Notes: generated from the sequence alone by a model not told the origin. A DNA stretch of 37,554 nucleotides from Spirochaeta sp. (GCA_027859055.1 JAQIBO010000379.1:1-37554), one strand, 5' to 3'; positions 10,036 through 19,766 are shown, counted from the first letter of the stretch. Program-made: numbers and translations.

Positions 10036-11639
10036 CCCACGCGGTCACGGTGCTGATCCTGCAGCTGGCGGTGCTTTTACTGGCGGCGTTCACGGTGGGG
10101 CAACTTTTTGAGCACGTGTTTCGCCTTCCCCGGGTGCTTGGCGAGCTTGCCGCGGGGATGATCGTTGGTCCCTTCGGCTTCGGCCGGATCCACTTTGCCG
10201 CCCTGCACCAGGCGCTCTTTCCGCTGGAAACGGGCAACACCCTGCCGGTCAGCGTTGAGCTGTACGGGGTGGCAGTTCTTGCCTCGATTATTCTGCTCTT
10301 TTTGTCCGGTCTTGAGACCGATCTTCCCACATTTCTGAAGTTCTCCGGCGTGGGCAGTGCGGTCGGTATCGGCGGGGTTATCGTCGCGTTTGTGTTGGGC
10401 GACCTGTCGGCGGTTCTGTTTCTGCCCACGGTGGACCGCTTCTTTGATCCCCAGGCGCTTTTTCTCGGCACGCTTTCAACGGCGACGTCGGTGGGTATCA
10501 CCGCGCGGATTCTCTCGGAGCGACGCAAGATGTCCAGTCCCGAGGGCGTGACGATTCTCGCCGCGGCGGTGCTCGACGATGTGCTCGGCATCGTACTGCT
10601 TGCGGTGGTGGTGGCTCTCGCGCGCGTCCATGACGGCAGTGTCGACTGGTTGCAGATCGGGCGGGTGGCGGCCAAGGCGTTCGGCTTCTGGATCGGCAGC
10701 ACGGTTGTCGGCATTATCGTGGCGCCGTATCTCGTTCGCGGACTCAAGCGACTGGGGTCGATTGAGATAATCGCCGGTCTCAGTCTCGGTCTGGCTTTGT
10801 TGCTGGCGGGGCTGGCGGAAACGGTCGGCCTGGCGATGATCATCGGCGCCTACGTGATGGGGCTGTCGCTGAGTCAGACCGATATCGCCGACCAGGAGCG
10901 GGAACGCCTGCACGGGCTGTACGCCTATCTGGTGCCGATCTTTTTTGCGGTCATGGGCCTGATGGTGGACTTTCAGGCGCTGGTTCCGGTGGTCGTGTTT
11001 GGCCTGATCTTCTCTGCCGCGGCGATCGCCGGGAAACTGATCGGGTGCGGAATTCCCGCCCTGTTGTTCGGTTTTAACGTGAAGGGTGCGTTCAGAATCG
11101 GTGCGGGTATGCTGCCCCGCGGTGAAGTAACGCTGATCGTCGCCGGCATCGGGCTCTCCTCGGGGGCTATCGGGCCGGACCTCTTCGGTGTAGCGGTCAT
11201 GACGCTGTTGGTGAGCAGCGTGATTGCGCCGCCGCTTCTGATCGGCAGTTTTCGCGGAAGCGCCGGTCATCGCACCGCCGAGGCGGACGCTGCGGTCGCC
11301 GATTCGCGTCAGGTGACGCTGCAGTTGCCGTCGGTGTACGCCGCCGATTTTGTCCGCGGCCGGATCATTGAGGCGTTTCGGGCGGAGGAGTTCTTCGTTT
11401 CCCGGATCGACATGAACTCCCGGATATACCGGATCCGGCAGGATGAAGTGAATATCACGATGGTGCAGCAGGACGGAACGATTACCCTGTCTACTCCGGC
11501 GGAGCATGAGCAACTGGTGCGGCTCCTCCTCCTGGAGGAGCTGGTCGAATTGAAAGAACTGATCGGAAGTCTGCAAAAGATGGGCGGTGACACGCGCTCC
11601 CTCGGAGACGACCTGGTCGGTGGCATGTTCGGAGAGTAA
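10032..11639 (+). CDS. CPA2-family cation:proton antiporter (KefB/NapA-like)
   Basis: Multi-TM ORF with 'LGELAAGMIVGPFGFG', 'LFLGTLSTATSVGITARILSE', 'AAAVLDDVLGIVLLAVVVAL'; overlaps the EIIA stop by 4 bp. Confidence 0.9.
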   Translation: MTHAVTVLILQLAVLLLAAFTVGQLFEHVFRLPRVLGELAAGMIVGPFGFGRIHFAALHQALFPLETGNTLPVSVELYGVAVLASIILLFLSGLETDLPTFLKFSGVGSAVGIGGVIVAFVLGDLSAVLFLPTVDRFFDPQALFLGTLSTATSVGITARILSERRKMSSPEGVTILAAAVLDDVLGIVLLAVVVALARVHDGSVDWLQIGRVAAKAFGFWIGSTVVGIIVAPYLVRGLKRLGSIEIIAGLSLGLALLLAGLAETVGLAMIIGAYVMGLSLSQTDIADQERERLHGLYAYLVPIFFAVMGLMVDFQALVPVVVFGLIFSAAAIAGKLIGCGIPALLFGFNVKGAFRIGAGMLPRGEVTLIVAGIGLSSGAIGPDLFGVAVMTLLVSSVIAPPLLIGSFRGSAGHRTAEADAAVADSRQVTLQLPSVYAADFVRGRIIEAFRAEEFFVSRIDMNSRIYRIRQDEVNITMVQQDGTITLSTPAEHEQLVRLLLLEELVELKELIGSLQKMGGDTRSLGDDLVGGMFGE

Positions 11640-11641
11640 TA

Positions 11642-12637
11642 TTGTCCGCAGACACAACAACGACGCGGCGTACCGTTTCCCGCGGAAGCATCCTGGGCCG
11701 TTTTCGCGCCCGGACCGGCCCGGTTGGGCTCGCCCTTGGCGGTGGCGGCGCCCGGGGCATCGCACACGCCGGCGTTCTTGAAGCACTGGAGGAGTATCCG
11801 CGAATCCGGCCGACCCTGTTTGCGGGAACCTCCGCGGGAAGCGGCATCGCCGTGCTCGCCGCGGCGGGGCTGTCTCTGGCGGAGATCCGGGAGTTTTCCG
11901 TGGAGCTGGACTGGTTCAAGCACGTCATTCCCGTGCGGGAGGCGTTTGATATTCGCCACGCCAGCCGGGCCGGACTGTTTCCGAATACCCGCCTTGGCGA
12001 CGTAGTCAATGAGCGGATCGGCCATCGCAGTTTTGACGAACTGCCCTACGACGTGGCGGTGACGGCGACGGATATCGAAAACCGTCGTCGCGTGATTATG
12101 ACCTCCCACCGGGTTGCCCGGCGCATTCGCCGCGGTGAACTGGAACGGTTTCTGCCGCCGCCGGTGCGCGGGCTGCCCGGCGCGGAAACGCTGATACTGT
12201 CCGACGTTGAGGATGTCGGGCTGGCGGTGCGTGCGAGCTGCGCGGTGCCCGGGTTCTTTCGTCCCGTGCCGGTTCACACGATGCAGTTGTTTGACGGCGG
12301 CCTCGTTGATCAGACGCCGGTGGATCTTGTCCGGGCGATGGGGGCGAACTTTTCGATCGGTGTCAGCCTGGCGCTCTCGTTCATGCCGCAGCGGCTGGTG
12401 AGCGCGCGCCACGCCTTCAGCGGGACGGTGGGAATGCTGGGAATCCAACAGTTGCGAAAAAGCCTGGAAGCGGCGGATATCGGGTTCCAGGTTTCCGGGA
12501 TTGACGAACGCAGCCCCGTGAAACCGCATCAGACGGACCTTATAGATATCGCCCGGGAAGATCTCCACGCCCAGGTTGAGGCGTATTTCGGCCGCCATGT
12601 GCGCGGGATCCGCCGTGGCGGTGCACGGCGCGAGTGA
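11642..12637 (+). CDS. patatin-like phospholipase family protein
   Basis: 'GLALGGGGARGIAHAGVLEAL' oxyanion motif, 'FAGTSAGSGIAVLAAAG' (GxSxG), 'LFDGGLVDQTPV' (DGG/D catalytic). TTG start with GGAGAG RBS. Confidence 0.9.
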   Translation: MSADTTTTRRTVSRGSILGRFRARTGPVGLALGGGGARGIAHAGVLEALEEYPRIRPTLFAGTSAGSGIAVLAAAGLSLAEIREFSVELDWFKHVIPVREAFDIRHASRAGLFPNTRLGDVVNERIGHRSFDELPYDVAVTATDIENRRRVIMTSHRVARRIRRGELERFLPPPVRGLPGAETLILSDVEDVGLAVRASCAVPGFFRPVPVHTMQLFDGGLVDQTPVDLVRAMGANFSIGVSLALSFMPQRLVSARHAFSGTVGMLGIQQLRKSLEAADIGFQVSGIDERSPVKPHQTDLIDIAREDLHAQVEAYFGRHVRGIRRGGARRE

Positions 12638-12670
12638 AAATTGCTATGTTTGCCCTGAAGGAGATGCACT

Positions 12671-13198
12671 ATGACACATGAAACGATCGTCCTCGGCGGG
12701 GGATGCTTCTGGTGCGTGGAAGCGCTGTATCGCCGTACGGATGGTGTCCTTGATCTCGAATCGGGGTATGCCGGCGGTGAAACGGAGAACCCGACCTACC
12801 AACAGGTCTGCACGGGAGAGACCGGCCACGCAGAAGTTGTCCGGGTCACCTTTGACGCCGACACGATCTCTCTGCGCGAGATTATCGATTTTTTCTGGCA
12901 GGCTCATGACCCCACCACCCTGAATCGTCAGGGCGCGGATATCGGTCCCCAGTATCGCTCCATTATCCAGTATTCCGACGAGCGGCAACGAACGACCGCC
13001 GAAGAGAGCCGCGAGGCCGCGCAGAGTTCGTTTTCCGATCCGATTGTGACGGAGATCGTCCCGACCGGACCGTTTTACCCTGCCGAGGCGTACCACCAGG
13101 ACTTTTACGAACAGAACCCGCGACAGGGGTACTGCCGCATGGTGATCCAACCAAAACTCAAGAAGCTGGGATTTGACAGTGCCGTTATCACCGGGTGA
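12671..13198 (+). CDS. msrA: peptide methionine sulfoxide reductase MsrA
   Basis: 'LGGGCFWCVEALYRRTDGVLDLESGYAGGETENPTYQQVCTGETGHAEVVRV' is diagnostic; RBS AAGGAG. Confidence 0.97.
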   Translation: MTHETIVLGGGCFWCVEALYRRTDGVLDLESGYAGGETENPTYQQVCTGETGHAEVVRVTFDADTISLREIIDFFWQAHDPTTLNRQGADIGPQYRSIIQYSDERQRTTAEESREAAQSSFSDPIVTEIVPTGPFYPAEAYHQDFYEQNPRQGYCRMVIQPKLKKLGFDSAVITG

Positions 13199-14372
13199 CG
13201 ATACCGCGGCCCAGTACGGGCACAACCTCTTTTTCCAGAACGAACTGAGTCCTGAAGAGCTCCGGACGCGACGTGTTCCGCGACCGGAGGACGCCACCGA
13301 CCTGCGTGGCCATTTCTTCCGCGATACCACCGCAGTGGTACACTCCTACCCGTTCCGACGGATGAAACACAAGACGCAAGTCTTTTTTGCGCCGCGGAAC
13401 GACCATATTTGTACCAGGATCGAGCATGTCATGCATGTGGCGACGATCTCCGCCACGATCTGCCGCGCCCTCAATCTGGATCCCGACCTCGCCTGGGCGA
13501 TCGGCATGGGCCACGACCTGGGGCACACGCCGTTCGGACACCTTGGCGAGAAGATCCTCTCCCGCCTGCGCGGGGTGGAGGGGTTTCGCCACGAGATCTA
13601 CAGTCTGCGGGTGGTGGATCATCTGACCAACCACGGCCGCGGTCTGAACCTCACCTATGCGGTGCGGGACGGAATCATCAACCACTGCGGCGAAAAGTTT
13701 GAACAGTACCTGGAGCCGGATCACACCGTGAAAGATCTCTCGGCGATCACGCGGCGGGACCGATTACCCAGTACGTGGGAGGGAGTTGCCGTTCGGATGT
13801 CCGACAAGATCGCCTACCTCGGACGGGATCTCGAAGACGCGATGCAACTCGGACTGGTGACGGTGGACGATATTCCCGAACGGGGACGGCGGGTGCTCGG
13901 CGAGAACAACTCGCAGATCATCGACACTCTGGTGAACGACCTGATCCGACAGTCTCTTGCAACCGGGCGCTTGGGCTTTTCCGACGAGGTGTACGCGGCG
14001 TATCTGGAGGTGAAAAACTTCAACTACGAGGAGATCTACACCAGTCCGGCCCTGTCCGCCTACCACCAGTACTTTGAGCGGATTCTCGAGACGCTGTACA
14101 CCTACCTCCACGATCTGTTCGACCGCTACGGGAGCGAACAAAGCGCCTACGACGGCGAGCGCAACACCCTGGCGGCGCGGTTTGGGGATTACGTGTACAA
14201 AATGAAGGCGTTCTATGAGAGCGAGGCGGGAAGCCCGTCCCAGGTGGTATTTGATTACATCGCCGGCATGACCGATGACTACGCGATCGACAGTATTCAG
14301 GAGATCATGATTCCGAGCCAGTTTTCCGTCCAGTTTGACAAACTGGCGCTGGGCATTGGCGCCGGAGAGTAG
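13173..14372 (+). CDS. dgt: deoxyguanosinetriphosphate triphosphohydrolase-like HD-domain protein
   Basis: 'TRIEHVMHVATISATICRALNLDPDLAWAIGMGHDLGHTPFGHLGEKIL' is the dGTPase HD motif. Start (TTG 13173 or GTG 13179) uncertain; overlaps msrA. Confidence 0.92.
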   Translation: MTVPLSPGDDTAAQYGHNLFFQNELSPEELRTRRVPRPEDATDLRGHFFRDTTAVVHSYPFRRMKHKTQVFFAPRNDHICTRIEHVMHVATISATICRALNLDPDLAWAIGMGHDLGHTPFGHLGEKILSRLRGVEGFRHEIYSLRVVDHLTNHGRGLNLTYAVRDGIINHCGEKFEQYLEPDHTVKDLSAITRRDRLPSTWEGVAVRMSDKIAYLGRDLEDAMQLGLVTVDDIPERGRRVLGENNSQIIDTLVNDLIRQSLATGRLGFSDEVYAAYLEVKNFNYEEIYTSPALSAYHQYFERILETLYTYLHDLFDRYGSEQSAYDGERNTLAARFGDYVYKMKAFYESEAGSPSQVVFDYIAGMTDDYAIDSIQEIMIPSQFSVQFDKLALGIGAGE

Positions 14373-14374
14373 CC

Positions 14375-15181
14375 GTGCGCATCGCCGACAGCCACTTTCA
14401 CAGCACCGCGATGGCGGAACGCGGCCTCGACCCCGGCGGAATCATCACCGAACTACGCGCCGCCGGCGCCGGGCCGATGCTTGATGTCGCGATCAATCCG
14501 GAGGACGCGCCCCGGCAGCGGGAACTGACCGGCGGTATCGACGGTGTGTATTACTCCCTGGGGTTGCATCCCGGATCAACGGGCCGGGATGACTGGCGGG
14601 AGGCGCTGGAACTGATCCGTTCCGGAATAGCCGCCGGCGGGTACCACGCGGTGGGGGAAACCGGGCTTGACTGGTACCGCATGTACGCGCCGCGAGAACG
14701 ACAACGGGAGCTGTTTGCCGCCCACCTGGAACTTGCCGACCACCACGCGCTCCCGGTGATCGTCCACAACCGGGACGCCGATGAAGACTGTCTGGAACTG
14801 ATCCGGGCGATTCACCCGCGTGCCGGCGGGGTGATGCACTGTTTCAGCAGCGGGCCTGAGTGGGTCGCACCGTTTCTCGATGCGGGAATGTACATCAGTT
14901 TTGCCGGGAATCTGACGTTTAAGAACGCCGCGAATCTCCGGGAAGCGGTTGCCCTGGTTCCGGAGGACCGGTTGCTGCTGGAAACGGACGCACCGTTTCT
15001 GGCGCCCCATCCGTATCGGGGGCGTCCCAACCATCCGGGCCTGCTGGTGCATACCCTGGAAGTGGCCGCGGAGATGCGCGGAATAGCGCCTGATGACCTT
15101 GCCGAACAGACCGCGGAGAATCTGTCCCGCCTGCTGCGCCTCAGACCAACGGTACAAACTGAAACGCGTCGTGCCGGGTGA
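14375..15181 (+). CDS. tatD: TatD family hydrolase
   Basis: 'IADSHFHS', 'AVGETGLDWYRMYAPRERQRELFAAHLELA', 'VIVHNRDADED', 'GVMHCFSS', 'LLLETDAPFLAPHPYRGRPNHPG'. GTG start. Confidence 0.93.
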   Translation: MRIADSHFHSTAMAERGLDPGGIITELRAAGAGPMLDVAINPEDAPRQRELTGGIDGVYYSLGLHPGSTGRDDWREALELIRSGIAAGGYHAVGETGLDWYRMYAPRERQRELFAAHLELADHHALPVIVHNRDADEDCLELIRAIHPRAGGVMHCFSSGPEWVAPFLDAGMYISFAGNLTFKNAANLREAVALVPEDRLLLETDAPFLAPHPYRGRPNHPGLLVHTLEVAAEMRGIAPDDLAEQTAENLSRLLRLRPTVQTETRRAG

Positions 15182-15806
15182 TCTCAGTACCCGTCGCCGT
15201 TTTGTGGACACACGTCATGACAGCGTACCCGTCGCTTTCTATCGGCATGACCAGCCGTCCGTCCTGCGCCAGATACTCGATAAATACCTCCGGAATCTCC
15301 GGCGCCTGCGCTCCCACCAGGATCGTGTCAAACGGCGGTTTTACCTGTTTGGCCCGCTTCGCATCACCGACCGTCACGGTTATCCCGCTCATACCCACCG
15401 CGGCGAGAGAGCGTTTGGCGTACGCGGCAAGCTCCGGACGCACCTCCACGGTGGTCACCAGCTTGGAGGTGCCGACGATATATGAGAGCAGTGCCGCGGC
15501 GTACCCCGAACCGGTGCCGACGTCAAGAACGCGGTCACCGGGCCCTACGCCGGCAAGACGGAACATGTACGCGACGGTGTAGGGCTGACTTACCGTCTGC
15601 CCGTCTCCAATCGGGAGCGGCCGGTCCTCCCACGCAAAGGGGCGCTGTTCGTCGGGAACAAAACAGTCCCGTGGGATATAGCGAAACGCGTCCAGGATGA
15701 CCCCTCTGGGGATTCCTTTGTGATGCAGCGTGGTGATAAGGCATTCAGCAGAGCGGCAGCGCCCGCGCGGCGCTGATTCCGCGTTCGGCTGTTTCGCGGC
15801 GTTCAT
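15141..15806 (-). CDS. pcm: protein-L-isoaspartate O-methyltransferase
   Basis: 'VSQPYTVAYMFRLAGVGPGDRVLDVGTGSGYAAALLSYIVG' PCMT signature. 3' end overlaps tatD by 41 bp. Confidence 0.93.
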   Translation of the reverse strand: MNAAKQPNAESAPRGRCRSAECLITTLHHKGIPRGVILDAFRYIPRDCFVPDEQRPFAWEDRPLPIGDGQTVSQPYTVAYMFRLAGVGPGDRVLDVGTGSGYAAALLSYIVGTSKLVTTVEVRPELAAYAKRSLAAVGMSGITVTVGDAKRAKQVKPPFDTILVGAQAPEIPEVFIEYLAQDGRLVMPIESDGYAVMTCVHKTATGTEITRHDAFQFVPLV

Positions 15807-15855
15807 CGTGTACTCCGTACGTTCATGGCAAATTGGCGACCTCAGACGTTGGGCG

Positions 15856-15900
15856 GTGCGAAACGCATAATCGTGGAAGTACGGAAAAAATGTTTCGCAC
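15856..15900. repeat. perfect 9-bp inverted repeat GTGCGAAAC / GTTTCGCAC, spacer 27 bp
   Basis: GTGCGAAAC at 15856-15864 and its exact reverse complement at 15892-15900, in the pcm/MCP divergent intergenic region. Confidence 0.7.
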
Positions 15901-16112
15901 GCGAAAATTCATATCTCATAATAATCACGTTCACTATACAAGTCAATCCTGATGTAATGATTTTAATTCCATTTCTCATAATGAATTATATTTATAAGAA
16001 AGGAATTTTGTCGGATATGACTATTTGACCGTAAAAATTAGCCTCGTATTGGTTTAGATAGGGACGGTCCCAATCCGGCGGTACCCGCATGGTTGTGGAC
16101 ACTCCGGAACGC

Positions 16113-16141
16113 TTGAGAAACCGGACAATCGGGGGTAATAT
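16113..16141 (+). promoter_or_regulatory. sigma70-like promoter upstream of MCP
   Basis: TTGAGA-17 bp-TAATAT, 32 nt before the GTG start at 16174. Confidence 0.5.
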
Positions 16142-16173
16142 GGAACACCCAACCTGAATCCGGAGTATTTCAC

Positions 16174-18078
16174 GTGAGAGTACGATCACAGATCAATTTG
16201 CTGGTTATCATCCTGTTACTGTCCATCGGTCTCATTACCGTCGGATTATTCGTTGCCAACACCGTTGCCGCCCGGGTTGATAACCTCGAGCTCGCCGTAA
16301 GCCAGGCGCTACAGGATGTCTATCGTCTGACCTCGATTAACAAGGATCTCATGGTTACCGAGATGCCCCTTGACCAGGTAATCGACGGGTGGAAGACGGC
16401 GATCGAGGACCTTGACGAGGCTCTTACCGCCCTCCCGGACCATCCCGGCACGGCGTATATAAGCGACAGTGTTGGCGAATCCCTGGAGCGGACCCTGTCG
16501 GTCTGGAGTCTGTCGCTGTCCCGGCTGGAAACCGCCCGGGAATCCTTTGATCTGCTGATCGAAAGTGACTCGATTCACGATTTCCGGAAGACCGGCCTTA
16601 TCGAGCTTGCAGCATATCTGGAAGAGGAGGAGCAGGTTGCGACGTTACTCTTCCAGGTTGAGCAACTCACGCGGGACCTCGAGTCGTTTGATCTGTCCGC
16701 TCGGGACCTGGTTGTCGGCAATTTGCAGGAGGTCGCCGGAGCGGTGGCGATTCAGGCGGATACGATCCGGACAACCGGGCGCCGCGCCATTTTACTTTTG
16801 ACCGTTATCGTTGTTGTCGGATCGTTTGTATTTGTGTATCTCTTCGGTCGCAGCCTTTCCCGCCGGGTGGGGGCGATAGAGAACGTGATGGAGCGCGTTG
16901 CGGCCCAGGATATGACGGTCCGCGCAGCGACGAGCGGAAACGATGAGATCGCCGGCCTGGGCCGGTATCTCGACAAAGGTCTCGACGTTATCGCCGCGTT
17001 CATCAGCTCGGTACGACGCGCCGTGACGGAGAACGATGAACTCAAGGACGGACTCTCGTCGGGGTCCGCCGAAAGCGCCTCTGCGGTGAATGAGATCAGT
17101 CATAATATCGATTCGATCCGCACCGAGTTTGACCGCCTCAACGGGCGCATTGAGCAAAGCTCGATCGCCGTTGGAGATATCGATACCAAAATCAAGTCGC
17201 TGAACCACGATATCTCACAACAGAACACGATTATCGAAGACAGCACCGCGTCGTACGAACAGATGGACAGCTCGATTCAGCAGGTAGCGCAGCTTTCGGT
17301 TGACCGGCGCGAGGCGGCGGAGTCGCTGGTTCAGGTTATCCTTGATGGTGGCGAAAAGATCACCACCACCAACAGCGTGATCGATTCCGTCACCGCCGAG
17401 GTGGACGATATCCTTGAGATTATTGAAATCATAAACGCCGTCGCCGAGCAGACCAATCTGCTCTCGATGAACGCTGCGATTGAGAGTGCCCACGCCGGCG
17501 AAGCGGGGAAGGGGTTTGCGGTTGTTGCGGAAGAGATTCGCAAACTCGCTGAAAGCACCTCGGAAAACGCGTCCAAAATTGACCGGTTGCTCAAGTCGAT
17601 TACCGGCAAGATCGGTGAGGCGGTGGACGCAAGCCGTGCCGGAGCGGATACGTTTGAGACGATCCGGAAAGACGTCGGGCTCTTTCGGGAGGCGATGCAC
17701 GAGATCGTGGAAAATATGCAGACCTTGAGCGAGGGAAGCGCATCAATCGTTGGAACAACGCAGCGTCTGTCGGAGATCACCGGGTCGGTTACCGACGCTG
17801 CCGGAACGATCGCCGCCAACACCGATCAGATAAACGCGGCGATGGGGGACGCTTCCAACATGTCAAGTTCCATCGCCAACGGTATCAAAGAGATCGATAT
17901 CGGTGCCAAGGAGATTCTCACCGCGATTACCGATATCTCGCGCCTGTCCGACGAAAACCGCGAGCGCATGCAGGAGCTTGCGGAGTTGATTGACCGGTTT
18001 GATCTCGCCGACGAGCAGTCTGACAAGCAGTCTGTGGATACCCCCGGTCAGAGTACCGGGGTCACGGAGGCGGAGTGA
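16174..18078 (+). CDS. methyl-accepting chemotaxis protein
   Basis: TM helices plus HAMP and the signalling tip '[51 protein letters not shown]'. Confidence 0.96.
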   Translation: MRVRSQINLLVIILLLSIGLITVGLFVANTVAARVDNLELAVSQALQDVYRLTSINKDLMVTEMPLDQVIDGWKTAIEDLDEALTALPDHPGTAYISDSVGESLERTLSVWSLSLSRLETARESFDLLIESDSIHDFRKTGLIELAAYLEEEEQVATLLFQVEQLTRDLESFDLSARDLVVGNLQEVAGAVAIQADTIRTTGRRAILLLTVIVVVGSFVFVYLFGRSLSRRVGAIENVMERVAAQDMTVRAATSGNDEIAGLGRYLDKGLDVIAAFISSVRRAVTENDELKDGLSSGSAESASAVNEISHNIDSIRTEFDRLNGRIEQSSIAVGDIDTKIKSLNHDISQQNTIIEDSTASYEQMDSSIQQVAQLSVDRREAAESLVQVILDGGEKITTTNSVIDSVTAEVDDILEIIEIINAVAEQTNLLSMNAAIESAHAGEAGKGFAVVAEEIRKLAESTSENASKIDRLLKSITGKIGEAVDASRAGADTFETIRKDVGLFREAMHEIVENMQTLSEGSASIVGTTQRLSEITGSVTDAAGTIAANTDQINAAMGDASNMSSSIANGIKEIDIGAKEILTAITDISRLSDENRERMQELAELIDRFDLADEQSDKQSVDTPGQSTGVTEAE

Positions 18079-18581
18079 TGGCATTTCTCGGGGGTGACGG
18101 CGGAAATCGAGGCGGTGCAGAGGATTTCTGGAAAGATACTGAAGCGAAAATTGGTGAGTCCGTGGTGGCCTTTGGCCTGGCACAGTATATGTCCGGCGGT
18201 GGCGAGGATGGCCCCCTGTGGGGACTCATCTACCTGACCCGGACGCGGTTGTTTTTTCGCCACTTCCCGCAGACCGGATGGTTTCACGCGATCATGAACA
18301 CCTCAACCAATGAGGGCAGCGAACGCCGGAAAGGACCAAAAGAGCGGGACATCACCCTGGTATGGCCGCTTACGCAGTTCAGCGGCGTGGAGCAACCGGT
18401 CCCGCGGCGCGGATGGCAACAGATTCTGTTTGGAAGCAAGTCGACAACGGTGACCCTTGCACGGGAACCGATCGGTCCGGACAGCTCGTCCGCCCCGGAG
18501 TCTCTGATCTTTACCGTGGAAAACAACCGCGAGGAGGTTCTTGCCGCCCTGGAGGGCGCGTTGGGATCAGCCGCCCGGTAA
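18078..18581 (+). CDS. conserved-looking hypothetical protein coupled to the MCP
   Basis: ORF overlaps the MCP stop (ATG at 18078); RBS GGAGGCGGAG; no family recognised. Confidence 0.65.
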   Translation: MAFLGGDGGNRGGAEDFWKDTEAKIGESVVAFGLAQYMSGGGEDGPLWGLIYLTRTRLFFRHFPQTGWFHAIMNTSTNEGSERRKGPKERDITLVWPLTQFSGVEQPVPRRGWQQILFGSKSTTVTLAREPIGPDSSSAPESLIFTVENNREEVLAALEGALGSAAR

Positions 18582-18635
18582 GCGGGCGCGGCCACCCCCG
18601 GGGCGCCACCCCGCTCACACGCGCCGGCACCGCTG

Positions 18636-19745
18636 TCAAAACGTCGAGAAACGGTGTTCCGTCTGCTCCAGGTAATGTTCTCCCGGTCGCAGCACAACCG
18701 AAGGAAACTCAGGGTGATTGGGAGTATCCGGGTAGTACTGACACTCAAGACACAACGCTTCCCGTCCGCTGAGGGTTTCTCCGGTGCGTCCGATTTCGCC
18801 GGGCAGGTGATTGCCACTGTAAAAGTGCACCGCCGGATAACTGGTGCGGACCGTCATGCGTCGCCCCGTGTCGTGGGCGCGAACGTCCGCCGCAGCTGAG
18901 AGCTGTGGCGCGCCGGGGATCCCGGAAGGGTCTGCGTCACCCGACGCGGCCCCCGGACGAGCTGCCGGCGTTGCGTGGGCGTGATCGAGAGCGTATGAGT
19001 TGTCGTATCCACCCTCGGCGGTATCGTCCAGTGCGGCGAGATCCCGGCCGATTCGCTTCCACTCGGTAAAATCGAACGGCCCGTTGTGCACCGGGACGAT
19101 CCGCCCGGTCGGGAGCGACCCCTGCGCCGCAACGATTTCAGTGGTCGGAATACGGAGTTCGTGCTCCAGGATCTTTGATTTCGCAGAGAGGTTCCAGTAG
19201 CAGTGGTTGGTCAGATTGACCACCGTTGGCTTGTCTGTTTGTGCGGCGAAGGTGAAGAGCAGCCGGTTGTCATCGGTAACGGTAATTGTGTGTTCAACTG
19301 CCAGCTCCCCCGGATACCCCTCCTCACCATCGGCGCTCACCCGTGACAGCCGCAGTGATACCGCCGCATCGCCGTCGATCTCCTCCGCGTCGTAGACAAA
19401 TGCGTTGAAACCGCGGACGCCTCCGTGAAGATGCACTCCGCCGCCGTTGGCGGCGAGGGAAAAAAACGTTCCGTCCAGCTCAAAGCCGCCGCCGGAGACG
19501 CGGTTGCAGACCCGTCCGACCAGCGCGCCGTAATAGGGAGTCCCCGCAAGGTATTCTTCCAGGGTGTTGCGCGCCAGAGTGACTTCACCACGCAACCCGT
19601 CCCGGTCGGGAACGCGGACGCTTGTGACGACCGCGCCATAGGTACTCACCCCGACGGAGATATCCCCCGCCGTGAGGGTATACAAAGAGACCGCCGTACC
19701 ATCAGGCAGGCGGCCAAAGTCATCTTGACGAATCGCAGGTGACAT
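18636..19745 (-). CDS. galM: aldose 1-epimerase (galactose mutarotase)
   Basis: 'GTPYYGALVGRVCNRVSGGGFELDGTFFSLAANGGGVHLHGGVRGFNAFVYDAE', 'PTVVNLTNHCYWNL' and 'ALCLECQYYPDTPNHPEFPSVVLRPGEHY'. Confidence 0.95.
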   Translation of the reverse strand: MSPAIRQDDFGRLPDGTAVSLYTLTAGDISVGVSTYGAVVTSVRVPDRDGLRGEVTLARNTLEEYLAGTPYYGALVGRVCNRVSGGGFELDGTFFSLAANGGGVHLHGGVRGFNAFVYDAEEIDGDAAVSLRLSRVSADGEEGYPGELAVEHTITVTDDNRLLFTFAAQTDKPTVVNLTNHCYWNLSAKSKILEHELRIPTTEIVAAQGSLPTGRIVPVHNGPFDFTEWKRIGRDLAALDDTAEGGYDNSYALDHAHATPAARPGAASGDADPSGIPGAPQLSAAADVRAHDTGRRMTVRTSYPAVHFYSGNHLPGEIGRTGETLSGREALCLECQYYPDTPNHPEFPSVVLRPGEHYLEQTEHRFSTF

Positions 19746-19766
19746 ACGTGATTTTACCTCGCCGAC

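Noticed and set aside
8219-12598. Long minus-strand ORFs (8219-9607, 10476-11786, 11309-12598)
   Set aside because: Antisense shadows of the RNA methyltransferase, antiporter and patatin genes; Arg/His/Gln-rich low-information translations.
18582-18635. GC-rich AGCGGG...CCCGCT hairpin between convergent genes as a rho-independent terminator
   Set aside because: Stem can form, but there is no U-tract on either strand; evidence too weak to call a terminator.
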